Shown: piece by piece, positions 26,460-35,849 of the stretch
How positions within the stretch are numbered: position 1 is the stretch's first letter
How the letters are laid out: each line of letters begins with the position of its first letter
Source of the DNA: Beijerinckiaceae bacterium
GTDB lineage: Bacteria > Pseudomonadota > Alphaproteobacteria > Rhizobiales > Beijerinckiaceae
NCBI GenBank assembly: GCA_030684835.1
Contig: JAUXWZ010000039.1
Coordinates: forward strand, 1-36,624
Direction of reading: 5' to 3'
Length of the DNA stretch: 36,624 nt
Notes under the pieces: generated by a model
Seen by the model: the letters and a program-made list of their open reading frames with translations, nothing else
Told to the model about the DNA's origin: nothing
Database searches by the model: none
Position numbers and translations under genes: made by a program

Positions 26460-26743
26460 ACATCATCACGAAGGCCGCCGGGCGCATCGACGCGGCGCAA
26501 GCTACTTCCTAATCAATTGAACTGAGGCGATGGTCGAGGGAAGATATGGGGCTGCTTCAAACGCCCCGGTAAACTGTCGCAGCCCAGCGGACGTCTGATC
26601 ATGCCAATGGAAGTGGAAAATCTTTAGCAAGGCTGACATCGAGAAAAATCTCTCGGCTTCTAAGTACAAGATCAGCCCCAGGCGGCGCTAGAAAGCAGTT
26701 GTGTTCTCAGCGAGCGCCCCGCGGCCAAAGGAATGGCGGATAG
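26460..26743. other. intergenic region before the DedA/YqaA-type gene
   Basis: About 285 bases with no recognisable gene. Open frames are short and broken by stops, and I could not match any to a known family. No tRNA or repeat is seen. Confidence 0.4.
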
Positions 26744-27325
26744 ATGTTCAAGCGCCTTTACAATTGGACTTTGTCGCTGGCGAAAAGCCCGCGCGCCGTG
26801 CCTGCTCTGGCCGCCGTCTCATTCGCCGAAAGTTCCTTCTTCCCCATTCCACCCGACGTCGTGCTTGTGCCAATGGCGCTGGCCAATCCAAAGAAAGCCT
26901 GGTGGTACGCCACGGTGTGCACGGTGGCGTCGGTGGCGGGCGGCGTCGCCGGCTATGCGATTGGTTATCTGTTCTACGAGACGATCGGCTTGTGGCTGGT
27001 GCAGATCTACGGCTATGCAAACAAGGTCGAAACCTTGCGCGCTTTCTATGACGGATGGGGCTGGGCTTTCATTCTGGTGGCCGGGTTCACGCCCATGCCC
27101 TTCAAACTGGTGACGATTTTCAGCGGCCTGCTCGAATACAATCTGGCGCTGTTCATCCTGCTCTCGACGATCACCCGCGGGGCGCGGTTCTTCCTGGTGG
27201 CTGCCGTGCTCAACAGGTTTGGCGACACGATCCGGATCTTGCTGGACCGGCATTTCGCCATCTTCCTGGCCCTTGTGGTGTTCTTCATCATCGCCGGATT
27301 CGTTGTGGTGTCGCGGCTGTTCTGA
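26744..27325 (+). CDS. YqaA/DedA-family (VTT domain) membrane protein
   Basis: The 193-residue product is a DedA-superfamily membrane protein of the YqaA branch, with about four to five helices. The family re-entrant motifs are seen as FAESSFFPIPPDVVLVPMAL (residues 27-46, with the conserved Glu and prolines) and VAGFTPMPFKLVTIFSGLLE (near residue 110, with the conserved Pro and Lys). TRGARFFLVAAVLNRFG follows with its arginine. Members of the superfamily move lipids such as undecaprenyl phosphate or phosphatidylethanolamine across the membrane; which substrate this one uses is unknown. AAGGA lies before the ATG at moderate distance. It appears to be a single-gene unit. Confidence 0.88.
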   Translation: MFKRLYNWTLSLAKSPRAVPALAAVSFAESSFFPIPPDVVLVPMALANPKKAWWYATVCTVASVAGGVAGYAIGYLFYETIGLWLVQIYGYANKVETLRAFYDGWGWAFILVAGFTPMPFKLVTIFSGLLEYNLALFILLSTITRGARFFLVAAVLNRFGDTIRILLDRHFAIFLALVVFFIIAGFVVVSRLF

Positions 27326-27428
27326 ATTTCTGGACAAGGAAATCGGATAACCAATGATATGAGCACGCGGCGGACCGAGTCCCGGAGTCCTAACTTTTAC
27401 GGTTGGTATTATACTACTGGTGGGTCGT

Positions 27429-27454
27429 AGCGGGGCGGCACGCTCTGCCCCGCT
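27429..27454 (+). terminator. GC-rich hairpin after the YqaA-type gene
   Basis: AGCGGGGC (27,429-27,436) pairs with GCCCCGCT (27,447-27,454) around a ten-base loop. It lies about 100 bases after the stop of the YqaA-type gene. No T-tract follows, so it is at best a non-canonical terminator. The rest of 27,326-27,581 shows no gene. Confidence 0.45.
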
Positions 27455-27581
27455 CAATGTCGGTTGACATGCTTCTGCTCCAGCTGCGCTCGGTTTTGGC
27501 GGCTGGAGGACGCATCACGCATTGACGTTCAGGCGCTCGCGATGCCTGCCATCTTCGTTCCCGATACGCGCCAGGTTCGCT

Positions 27582-27791
27582 TCACTGCCCCGAGAGCACA
27601 ATTTCTTCGTTCGTGTCTCTGTCGATAATCACCACCCGTGGAGTTTTATAGACCTCGACTATCTTCTGACCCGCAGCAACCGCGGCCTCGCGCTCCTTGA
27701 AAGAGGCCTTTCGTTGATTGTCGACCTTGAGGATGAACTTTTCGTAGTGGGCCGAGTACCTCGATTTTTCTTTCGTTGTACCATCACTCAT
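27582..27791 (-). CDS. small hypothetical protein (69 residues)
   Basis: The start is the ATG at 27,791, where AAAGGA lies upstream; the open frame is longer but without a better site. The product is 69 residues, charged and soluble, with no helix long enough to cross the membrane. It contains a likely beta-alpha-beta arrangement: FILKVDNQRKASF, a helix KEREAAVAAGQKIVEVY, then RVVIIDRDTNEEIVLSG. This suggests a compact alpha/beta fold of the sort seen in several short rhizobial proteins, but I do not recognise the family. Confidence 0.65.
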   Translation of the reverse strand: MSDGTTKEKSRYSAHYEKFILKVDNQRKASFKEREAAVAAGQKIVEVYKTPRVVIIDRDTNEEIVLSGQ

Positions 27792-27965
27792 GTCGTTTTC
27801 CTTTGGATAGTTGCACGCTGTCCGGTCCAGACCAAAGCGCGGCGTAAACATTTCGCAGCGGCAAGGGGCGGGGAAAGAACACGTCACCTTACGACGGTCG
27901 GGTCAAGTCAGAATCAGGGGTCAGCGAGATCGAGCGTTCCCACAATTACGTTCGCTGAAGCGCCG

Positions 27966-28595
27966 CTATCGCAGATCTAGCCTCACGCCGAGCCCAACGT
28001 AGTTGGAACCGTCGCCGCGCGGTCCGATGAGTCCAAATACGCCCGAGCGATGGTGCAGCTGCGGCACAAGAAAAATGCCCGGGTGCGACGAATGGGTGAA
28101 CTCGGCTTCGAACAGCAGGTAATTGAGCAGCTTCTGCGGGCGCCTCTCCCTTCGGACCCCTTCAAGTTGCGGAGTTCGGAAGGCAAAGGAAAGTCCTTCT
28201 CCAATTGCAACATTAAACCGGAGCCCGCCCCACAAATTGATGTCTTGGCTGCGCAGGACGAACGCCGTTGTCAGCTCTGGATAAGCCATCAGTCCAAAAT
28301 GACCGACCACTCTGGTTTCAAATTCTAGCCGTGCGGAGCGCAGGCCCGGTACATTCACGGGGAGGCCAGTCAGAAGAACGCGCGATACGCCTGCGCCGAC
28401 AATAAACTGATCCTGCCACTCGACCCGTCGCGAGATGCTGTTGATCGGTAAATCGCTGAGATTTTCGTGCGCCCATTGGCCTGCGTGGACCGAGAAACGC
28501 CACAGAGAATTACTCAATGGGGCAGCGTTGCAGAGGGTGCTTACCAGTATAGCGACGCTGGCTATTGTGGGGCCGAGCGCAGAGCGACTGCGCAT
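27966..28595 (-). CDS. PagL-like outer membrane protein (putative lipid A deacylase)
   Basis: The product is about 209 residues from the ATG at 28,595, which gives a clean signal peptide (residues 1-24, ending CNA before APL). No strong ribosome site is seen and upstream in-frame starts exist, so the start is tentative. The rest shows alternating strands of an outer-membrane barrel and ends in LRLDLR-type residues, VGLGVRLDLR. Near the C-terminus is PQLHHRSGVFGLIGPRGDGS. The His-x-Ser pattern and following strand resemble lipid A 3-O-deacylase (PagL) proteins, where His and Ser are catalytic; the third acidic residue is not clear. Function as a deacylase is inferred. Confidence 0.65.
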   Translation of the reverse strand: MRSRSALGPTIASVAILVSTLCNAAPLSNSLWRFSVHAGQWAHENLSDLPINSISRRVEWQDQFIVGAGVSRVLLTGLPVNVPGLRSARLEFETRVVGHFGLMAYPELTTAFVLRSQDINLWGGLRFNVAIGEGLSFAFRTPQLEGVRRERRPQKLLNYLLFEAEFTHSSHPGIFLVPQLHHRSGVFGLIGPRGDGSNYVGLGVRLDLR

Positions 28596-31286
<2,691 letters not shown>

Positions 31287-31306
31287 CAGGGGTCCACCCG
31301 ACCGCA

Positions 31307-31333
31307 GGCCGCGGCTGATCCCCCGCCGCGGCC
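31307..31333 (+). terminator. hairpin after katG
   Basis: GGCCGCGG (31,307-31,314) pairs perfectly with CCGCGGCC (31,326-31,333) around an eleven-base loop, 21 bases after the katG stop. It is very stable but is not followed by a T-tract, so it may act as a Rho-independent terminator only weakly or protect the transcript end. Confidence 0.55.
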
Positions 31334-31870
31334 GCATTCACTCCGGAAGCTCATGGGCCGGGTTGATCGTTTCCGATCGTTCGACCCCGCCCATAGTGAG
31401 GGACGCGGAGGCTTGATTGGGCTTGGAGGAGGATGTCCGAGGGAAGGCAAGTGGATTCGCTCGATCCTCGCAGGACCGCATTGCGCGGCCGCGGTGAAGA
31501 CACGACGCCTACCCATGCCGTGCATGCTCGCACGCCCTGCGCTGGCAGGGGCGGGCCTCTGTTACGCCGCACGAACGCCGACAAGCGCCGTGCGGTGATG
31601 CGGCTGATAGGGGACGTGAGTGATCCGGGTGGGCGCCCAACGCACACTCACCTGCGTGAGCTTGATCAGGGCTCGCTGCGCGCGGCCCCGCTCGGCCTCA
31701 GTCGCCGTCGCGTCACACAGCTGAGCAAGCGCCATGTCGAGAGCCTGTAGCTCGTGCGGCTCATATGCTTCGCGTTAGACTGCATCGGGATAAGTTCACT
31801 TGTAACTCCCACAGCTTGCGATTCTTAAGGACTCCCTGTTCTCGTCTGAGGCAACAGGGGCCTTTAGCGG
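31334..31870. other. gene-poor region between katG and the PilZ gene
   Basis: About 540 bases with no gene I can support firmly. A reverse-strand frame at 31,562-31,735 could encode 57 residues starting MALAQLCDATATEAERGRAQ, an amphipathic helix-like sequence, but its start lacks a good ribosome site. A forward frame at 31,433-31,750 is Arg-rich and starts directly against a GGAGGAGG, too close to serve it. Both may be random open frames in GC-rich DNA. Confidence 0.35.
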
Positions 31871-32140
31871 ATGACAACCAGAGAATCGACCAAGGAACTC
31901 ACCCCAAGGGCCGCGCGCTCTCGCACCCTCATTGGAGCGCGCGCGATGTTCAACGAGGGACGTTCAAGCCTCGACTGCCAGATACGCAACCTGTCGGCGA
32001 CGGGAGCGAGGCTGAATTTCGAGTCAACCCTTGGCTTGCCAAACACATTCGTTCTGGAAATACCGTCTCGCGGGCAACTTGTCGCTGTCGCCGTACGGTG
32101 GCGAAAGGAAGCTGCGGTCGGGGTGGAGTTTGTCGAATGA
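31871..32140 (+). CDS. PilZ domain protein
   Basis: The 89-residue product is a lone PilZ domain, the usual receptor module for cyclic di-GMP. The arginine-rich N-terminus (PRAARSRTLIGARAMF) supplies the RxxxR part, and RNLSATGARL near residues 39-48 is the second motif, [D/N]xSxxG. Strands follow to VAVRWRKEAAVGVEFVE, which is the typical end of the domain. AGGGG lies 11 bases before the ATG, a weak site. It may act as a diffusible adaptor controlling motility, exopolysaccharide or stress output; no partner is adjacent. Confidence 0.8.
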   Translation: MTTRESTKELTPRAARSRTLIGARAMFNEGRSSLDCQIRNLSATGARLNFESTLGLPNTFVLEIPSRGQLVAVAVRWRKEAAVGVEFVE

Positions 32141-32269
32141 AGCCTGCCACCCTAGCCGCCAGCGAGCAAGCCGTCTCCGGGTGCGTCACCTGCCAAGACG
32201 CAGGTCAAGGCAGCGCCGGCCATTCACCGCGCGGGCGCCCCGCCGTGTCGGTCGCGGCAGCAGCCTGAG

Positions 32270-32461
32270 CTATTTCGCATTGCCCTTTAATAGCATCAAC
32301 TTGACGCGACATATCAGTGCTTCGGGATCGCTCGCATCCTCCTGGGCGGCGCGCATCACTGTGGCTGCCAGGGAGTCTCGGGTCTCTCCTCCTTGCTTCG
32401 CTATTACGTCGAAGGCTTGGCGCATCACCCGTATTTCGGCGGCCGAGAACATACCGTCCAT
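32270..32461 (-). CDS. small hypothetical protein (63 residues)
   Basis: I place the start at the ATG at 32,461, with GGGGGAA five bases upstream; the ATG at 32,482 would add seven residues. The product is soluble and mostly helical: FSAAEIRVMRQAFDVIAKQG, then ETRDSLAATVMRAAQED and DPEALICRVKLMLLKGNAK. Similar short helical proteins are common in Bradyrhizobium-like genomes, but I cannot assign a function. It is alone on its strand, with no clear promoter. Confidence 0.55.
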   Translation of the reverse strand: MDGMFSAAEIRVMRQAFDVIAKQGGETRDSLAATVMRAAQEDASDPEALICRVKLMLLKGNAK

Positions 32462-32713
32462 GACTCTTCCCCACTCACTCATTAAGCAGAGCGCCCGGCG
32501 GCCGGATTGTTCCGGAAGAACAGCGTGAATGATGGGTATATTCGACGTGACTGCAGCGCTTTGGTCATGTTTGCAGTTACGCTTAAGACGGCGAGCGAAG
32601 AGACGCGCTCTCGCTCGCCTAATGAATCGCGCGCGACGTGGCGCGCCTCGGCTCTGCCGCGATCACTAAAGAGGGCGCGGGCTGAACTTCGAGTCGTCCG
32701 AATTAGACGCTTT

Positions 32714-32842
32714 CTATCGATCGCCTTTGGGCGAGCGCGCGGTGAACGACCTCAACAGTGTGTCGACGACGAACACGGCGCCTAAGACGAACAGGCACCA
32801 GGCCATAATTCCAAGTACAGGCGTAAAAGATATCGACGGCAT
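32714..32842 (-). CDS. tiny single-helix membrane protein (42 residues)
   Basis: The ATG at 32,842 is preceded by GGAGGAGCT, a strong ribosome site, which favours this start over one 20 codons upstream. The product has one transmembrane helix, about residues 8-30 (VLGIMAWCLFVLGAVFVVDT), and a basic tail LLRSFTARSPKGDR. It is too short for a family call. Small helices of this kind are often accessory or stress proteins of the inner membrane. The 230 bases between its stop and the neighbouring 63-residue gene show nothing else. Confidence 0.55.
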   Translation of the reverse strand: MPSISFTPVLGIMAWCLFVLGAVFVVDTLLRSFTARSPKGDR

Positions 32843-33255
32843 AGCTCCTCCATTCCTCCGTAGGCTACACCCATTCGGCAAAGGCACAAGCAAACCCCTC
32901 ATGAACCGGCCGCGCTGACGTTAGGTGAATTGCGCTGCTCTGGTCGCCCGTGGAGATTTCCTGGCGCTCCCTTAGCATCTGGGACGCCACCCGTTTCAGC
33001 TTGGCTGAATGCGCTTCGCAGCGCAGCGGGTTAACGCTCGGTGTCCCTAATTGGGTTCGACCTACTCGACTTCAACGGCAGGCAATCACTTTATCATTGC
33101 CCGTTTTGCGCCCGGTTAAAAATTCGGGAGTTTCGACCCCAGTTTGATGGCCGAACCACACAACCCACCCGTGGCATTTTCTTTAGAATCGCCATCTCGC
33201 TCCCGCTCCTGCTGCGCGCTATATGCGCGATGTAGGATGATGATGGAGCAACACT
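32843..33255. other. intergenic region before the DUF768-like gene
   Basis: About 410 bases. An inverted repeat GGCAAT-N9-ATTGCC spans 33,081-33,101 and is followed by CGTTTTG, so it could be a weak forward terminator. A forward frame at 33,041-33,235 contains YHCPFC, a possible zinc-knuckle pair, but the rest lacks any family pattern and I do not call it a gene. Confidence 0.4.
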
Positions 33256-33513
33256 ATGGGCCAGCGCACTATTGAGTTCGTCGAGCAGTGGGTTTTGGAC
33301 AACGTTCCACCTGGTCCACACGTGGACGAACGTGGCGTCGACCTCAAGGTCAAAGAATTAGCGAAGCAGTTATTAGAGGTGGCACGCGAAAAAAGGAGCA
33401 TCAGTCTTGAGGAGATAGAGGCGGACGTCGGAAACCTTGATGTTTACATCGCCCGGGCCATCAATAGATCCGCTGACGGGGCGGCTAGCCCACCCGCTTC
33501 AAAGAGTGACTGA
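33256..33513 (+). CDS. DUF768-like small protein
   Basis: The 85-residue product starts FVEQWVLDNVPPGPH near the N-terminus and ends in SISLEEIEADVGNLDVYIARAI. This layout, with a WxxxNV-type start, a middle KELAKQLLEVARE helix and an SLEEIEEEVG-like helix, is that of DUF768 proteins, which are frequent in Mesorhizobium and relatives and have no known function. GGAG lies before the ATG. The tail is Ser/Ala-rich. It is a single-gene unit as far as can be seen. Confidence 0.68.
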   Translation: MGQRTIEFVEQWVLDNVPPGPHVDERGVDLKVKELAKQLLEVAREKRSISLEEIEADVGNLDVYIARAINRSADGAASPPASKSD

Positions 33514-33704
33514 TGGCCCTAAGCTTGAGAGCATCGGCTCCCGGTTCATAGCTGGGCGTTTTGATTCAGCGGCTGTGCGTTTGGCTGCCCCGTGGTTAGA
33601 GCAGCGGCGAGCAGGGGAGGTGGAAAAGCCCTTCGCTGGCGAACACGCCCCCCGCGCCGTTGGTTAGGAAATTGGCTTCTCTGCGTTGCGCTCTTGAAGG
33701 ACGG

Positions 33705-34079
33705 TCAGACAGACAGACGCTCAACTGTGGCCGTCGCTAAAAAGTCCATAATCTCATCAGTGGAAAATGGCTTCGTGAACCACTTCGCATTCGCAAAGTG
33801 TGGAGGCAGGTTCTCTGGCCGCGAGAGGACAGACACTACGGCGATTGGAATGCCTTTGGAAGCCAGCACCTCAGCAACGTCCGTACAGTCACCATCAAGT
33901 AGAACGATGTCGAGGACAGCAGCATCGGGCATGACGCTCGTTAGGAGTTCATGCGCCTGTTTCCTGTGGGTCGCCGGCCCAATTACGGTAGCCCCTTCAC
34001 TCGCGAGCGCCCCTTCAAGGTCTAGCGCAATCAAAGGTTCGTCTTCACAAAGGAGGATGGAACGACCCGTTAGCCGCAT
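33705..34079 (-). CDS. single-domain response regulator (REC)
   Basis: The 124-residue product is a receiver domain without an output domain. Residues of the phosphorylation site are visible: Glu12 and Asp13 in LCEDEPLI, phospho-acceptor Asp57 in AVLDIVLLDGD, Ser83 in VVSVLS and Lys103 in FTKPFS. I prefer the ATG at 34,079, which has GAGGTGA upstream and gives the normal length; the ATG at 34,121 would add 14 residues. Such proteins pass phosphate between a histidine kinase and another protein, often in general stress or motility control. A partial sensor gene lies 1.8 kb to the right. Confidence 0.88.
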   Translation of the reverse strand: MRLTGRSILLCEDEPLIALDLEGALASEGATVIGPATHRKQAHELLTSVMPDAAVLDIVLLDGDCTDVAEVLASKGIPIAVVSVLSRPENLPPHFANAKWFTKPFSTDEIMDFLATATVERLSV

Positions 34080-34284
34080 CAGGTTCACCTCGTTCGGGGA
34101 GACTTCACACATCTGGTCCAACTAACGCGACGTTGCAAGATTATCCTTATGCTGGTCAGTGAAAATTTCAAGATACTTAGTTCGGCGAGGTTCGGCCTTG
34201 AGTGCGTGCGCGCGCGATGACTATGCCGCTCCCATCAGGAGAGCTAGTTAGGATGGTGGCGCGTGGGCCGGACACGGCCTCACC

Positions 34285-34425
34285 GGACCCTGGCCGTGGT
34301 GGTGGGCCTGCGACGCGCTGCGAACTCTAAGAGCACGGCCTCGACCTTAGTGGGGGTTAAAGGGCTTGGTGAGCACCGCCGCGACGTCCCGCACGCCCGC
34401 TATCCCAAGGGTTGAAACGGTTACG
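34285..34425 (-). pseudogene. decayed C-terminal piece of a second response regulator
   Basis: On the reverse strand, bases near 34,390-34,350 encode GVRDVAAVLTKPFNP, the Lys-containing end of a receiver domain, and then hit a stop. In a neighbouring frame the sequence continues as TKVEAVLLEFAARRR, the usual final helix. The N-terminal part with the acidic pocket is absent. It is a broken relative of the intact receiver gene beside it. The rest of the gap from 34,080 to 34,523 has no gene. Confidence 0.5.
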
Positions 34426-34523
34426 GAAAACGAAGGCGTTCTCATTCGCTAATCGACGGGCCCGCGGTGCTTAAGGTTGAGCCAGATGACCAGGCCGACT
34501 TGCGGCGACGGCTCCGCTTGCTT

Positions 34524-34760
34524 CTAACGCTCCTCTCCCTTGTCGTTGGTAGGAGCGTCACCCTTCCGCTTCGCCGCGCTCGCAAGTGCTCGGTGCCTTT
34601 GTCTCGACATCCACCGGTCGCGAGCAGGGTGATCGATGGGCAAGTTCGCGCCACGTCGTCGGCACCGGACGAGAGCGTAGCTGAACGCCGCCGCCAGGAT
34701 CAGCGACCCAAAGACGATTGCTCCACCCCAAAGCACCACGTTTGCAAAATCTGAAAGCAC
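34524..34760 (-). CDS. small one-helix membrane protein (78 residues)
   Basis: The start is a GTG at 34,760 with GAGGACAG just upstream. The product has one transmembrane helix, about residues 8-31 (VVLWGGAIVFGSLILAAAFS), followed by a basic tail rich in Arg, Lys and Asp (RCRRRGANLPIDHPARDRW). It has no recognisable domain. The hydrophobic profile and ribosome site make it a reasonable gene, but the forward frame over it is also open, so it is not certain. Confidence 0.5.
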   Translation of the reverse strand: MLSDFANVVLWGGAIVFGSLILAAAFSYALVRCRRRGANLPIDHPARDRWMSRQRHRALASAAKRKGDAPTNDKGEER

Positions 34761-35292
34761 CCTGTCCTCAATGGGCCAAGGAAGTCGAGCCCGCTAGTTG
34801 GGTCTACGTATGACTGGCCATGATCTAACCTAGCCAGCAGCGCGCTGAATGTGTTGTGACGCGCTTGTTCATCCACTATTCACGCTCAATGATGAACAAC
34901 GCTCCCGCCCATTTCTGACTGTTTTAGTCGATGTCAAAAAACTCTGGGTTCTCTTCAATCCACTTCGGTTTGCAATAGTGACTTTTACAGACCAGACGAA
35001 AATAAGCCACTTGCCGACGGGGCAGGCCATTCATTTATGTCTCACAGGCCTTGATCCCCGACGACTTCGTGCTCTTAGGCGTTGGATATAATTCAAATGC
35101 AACGCGAAAGCGCGCGGTGGCGATGACATTGCCGCCGTTGTGGAGAGTTCGGGGCTGGATCGTTTGATCGCAAGCCCAAAGGATACATCAATCGGTAGCG
35201 ACTTCTAACGCCTCGCGAAGCTTGGGGCGAATAATTAACTTTTTCTGGCCAAACTCGCTGCGGAATGGCTTTCAGTTACGAATGAGATCAGA
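34761..35292. other. AT-richer region without a clear gene
   Basis: About 530 bases that are visibly richer in A+T than the rest of the window. A forward frame at 34,849-35,091 is open for 80 codons but shows no family pattern or ribosome site. A second frame near 35,040-35,170 encodes IPDDFVLLGVGYNSNATRKR before a stop, which could be a fragment of a lost gene. I call nothing here. Confidence 0.4.
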
Positions 35293-35469
35293 ATGCCCGT
35301 ACTGGTTTTTGCAGCATTAGCGGGAGGCGGCGCTGGTTTTTTCCTGGCTTTCACGCGGGGCTTACCGCTTGTAGCAGCGATAGCTGTTGCACCAATCGCT
35401 GGTAGCATATTTACACTACTCGCAGCGGCATGGCTGTATAAAATCAACTTGCCAACCGATGCAGACTGA
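35293..35469 (+). CDS. small two-helix membrane protein (58 residues)
   Basis: This short gene starts at the ATG at 35,293 and encodes 58 residues. Two hydrophobic helices fill most of it: VLVFAALAGGGAGFFLAF and VAAIAVAPIAGSIFTLLAAA, with a Thr-Arg turn between them and the polar end NLPTDAD. GAGATCAGA precedes the ATG, a weak site. The reverse-strand open frame covering the same bases is a shadow. The glycine-rich first helix suggests helix packing in the membrane. Family and function are unknown. Confidence 0.5.
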   Translation: MPVLVFAALAGGGAGFFLAFTRGLPLVAAIAVAPIAGSIFTLLAAAWLYKINLPTDAD

Positions 35470-35849
35470 AGACATTTTTTGACGCTCACAGCGCCGAATT
35501 AATTAGAGTCGCATAGCCGCCGCGCCCGACCTTGTGAATTCTTTACGACCCGGAGGCGCGCCTGAAAGGGACGGGCTCGCTGGGAACGATGAACTCTGCG
35601 GGCGGTAGAGGCCTGGGCAGTGCGCACGCATCGACAAAAAAATCGATGTAAGCGCCAAGGTTCCTGTCACCGGCAGGGAAGGCTAGTCTAAGTCGTAACA
35701 CGTGTGTTGCAGGTAAAACATCCCGTAATCATAGATGCCCCACTTGTACACGTGGGATAATCTACTATGTGAGATGGATCGTCTGCACGCGTTCCGGGCG
35801 CAGATGGCCGAGAGTTGTGTGTGCTCCCGCCCCGAATAAAGGCGCGACC
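35470..35849. other. leader region before the sensor gene
   Basis: About 380 bases without a gene. Short inverted repeats are CATCGA-N8-TCGATG (35,629-35,648, loop CAAAAAAA), ACACGTGT at about 35,699-35,706 and CCCAC-N8-GTGGG near 35,737-35,754. One of them could be a regulator site or a terminator, but I could not assign a promoter. No EcfG motif was found. Confidence 0.4.

Noticed and set aside
31562-31735. Reverse frame of 57 codons with an amphipathic start
   Set aside because: No good ribosome site or family match; left as a possibility in the gap description.
33041-33235. Forward frame with YHCPFC motif
   Set aside because: Only one Cys pair is present, the start is a GTG with no ribosome site, and the rest has no domain pattern.
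34849-35091. Forward open frame of 80 codons in AT-richer DNA
   Set aside because: No ribosome site, no recognisable fold and overlapping broken frames suggest non-coding or decayed DNA.
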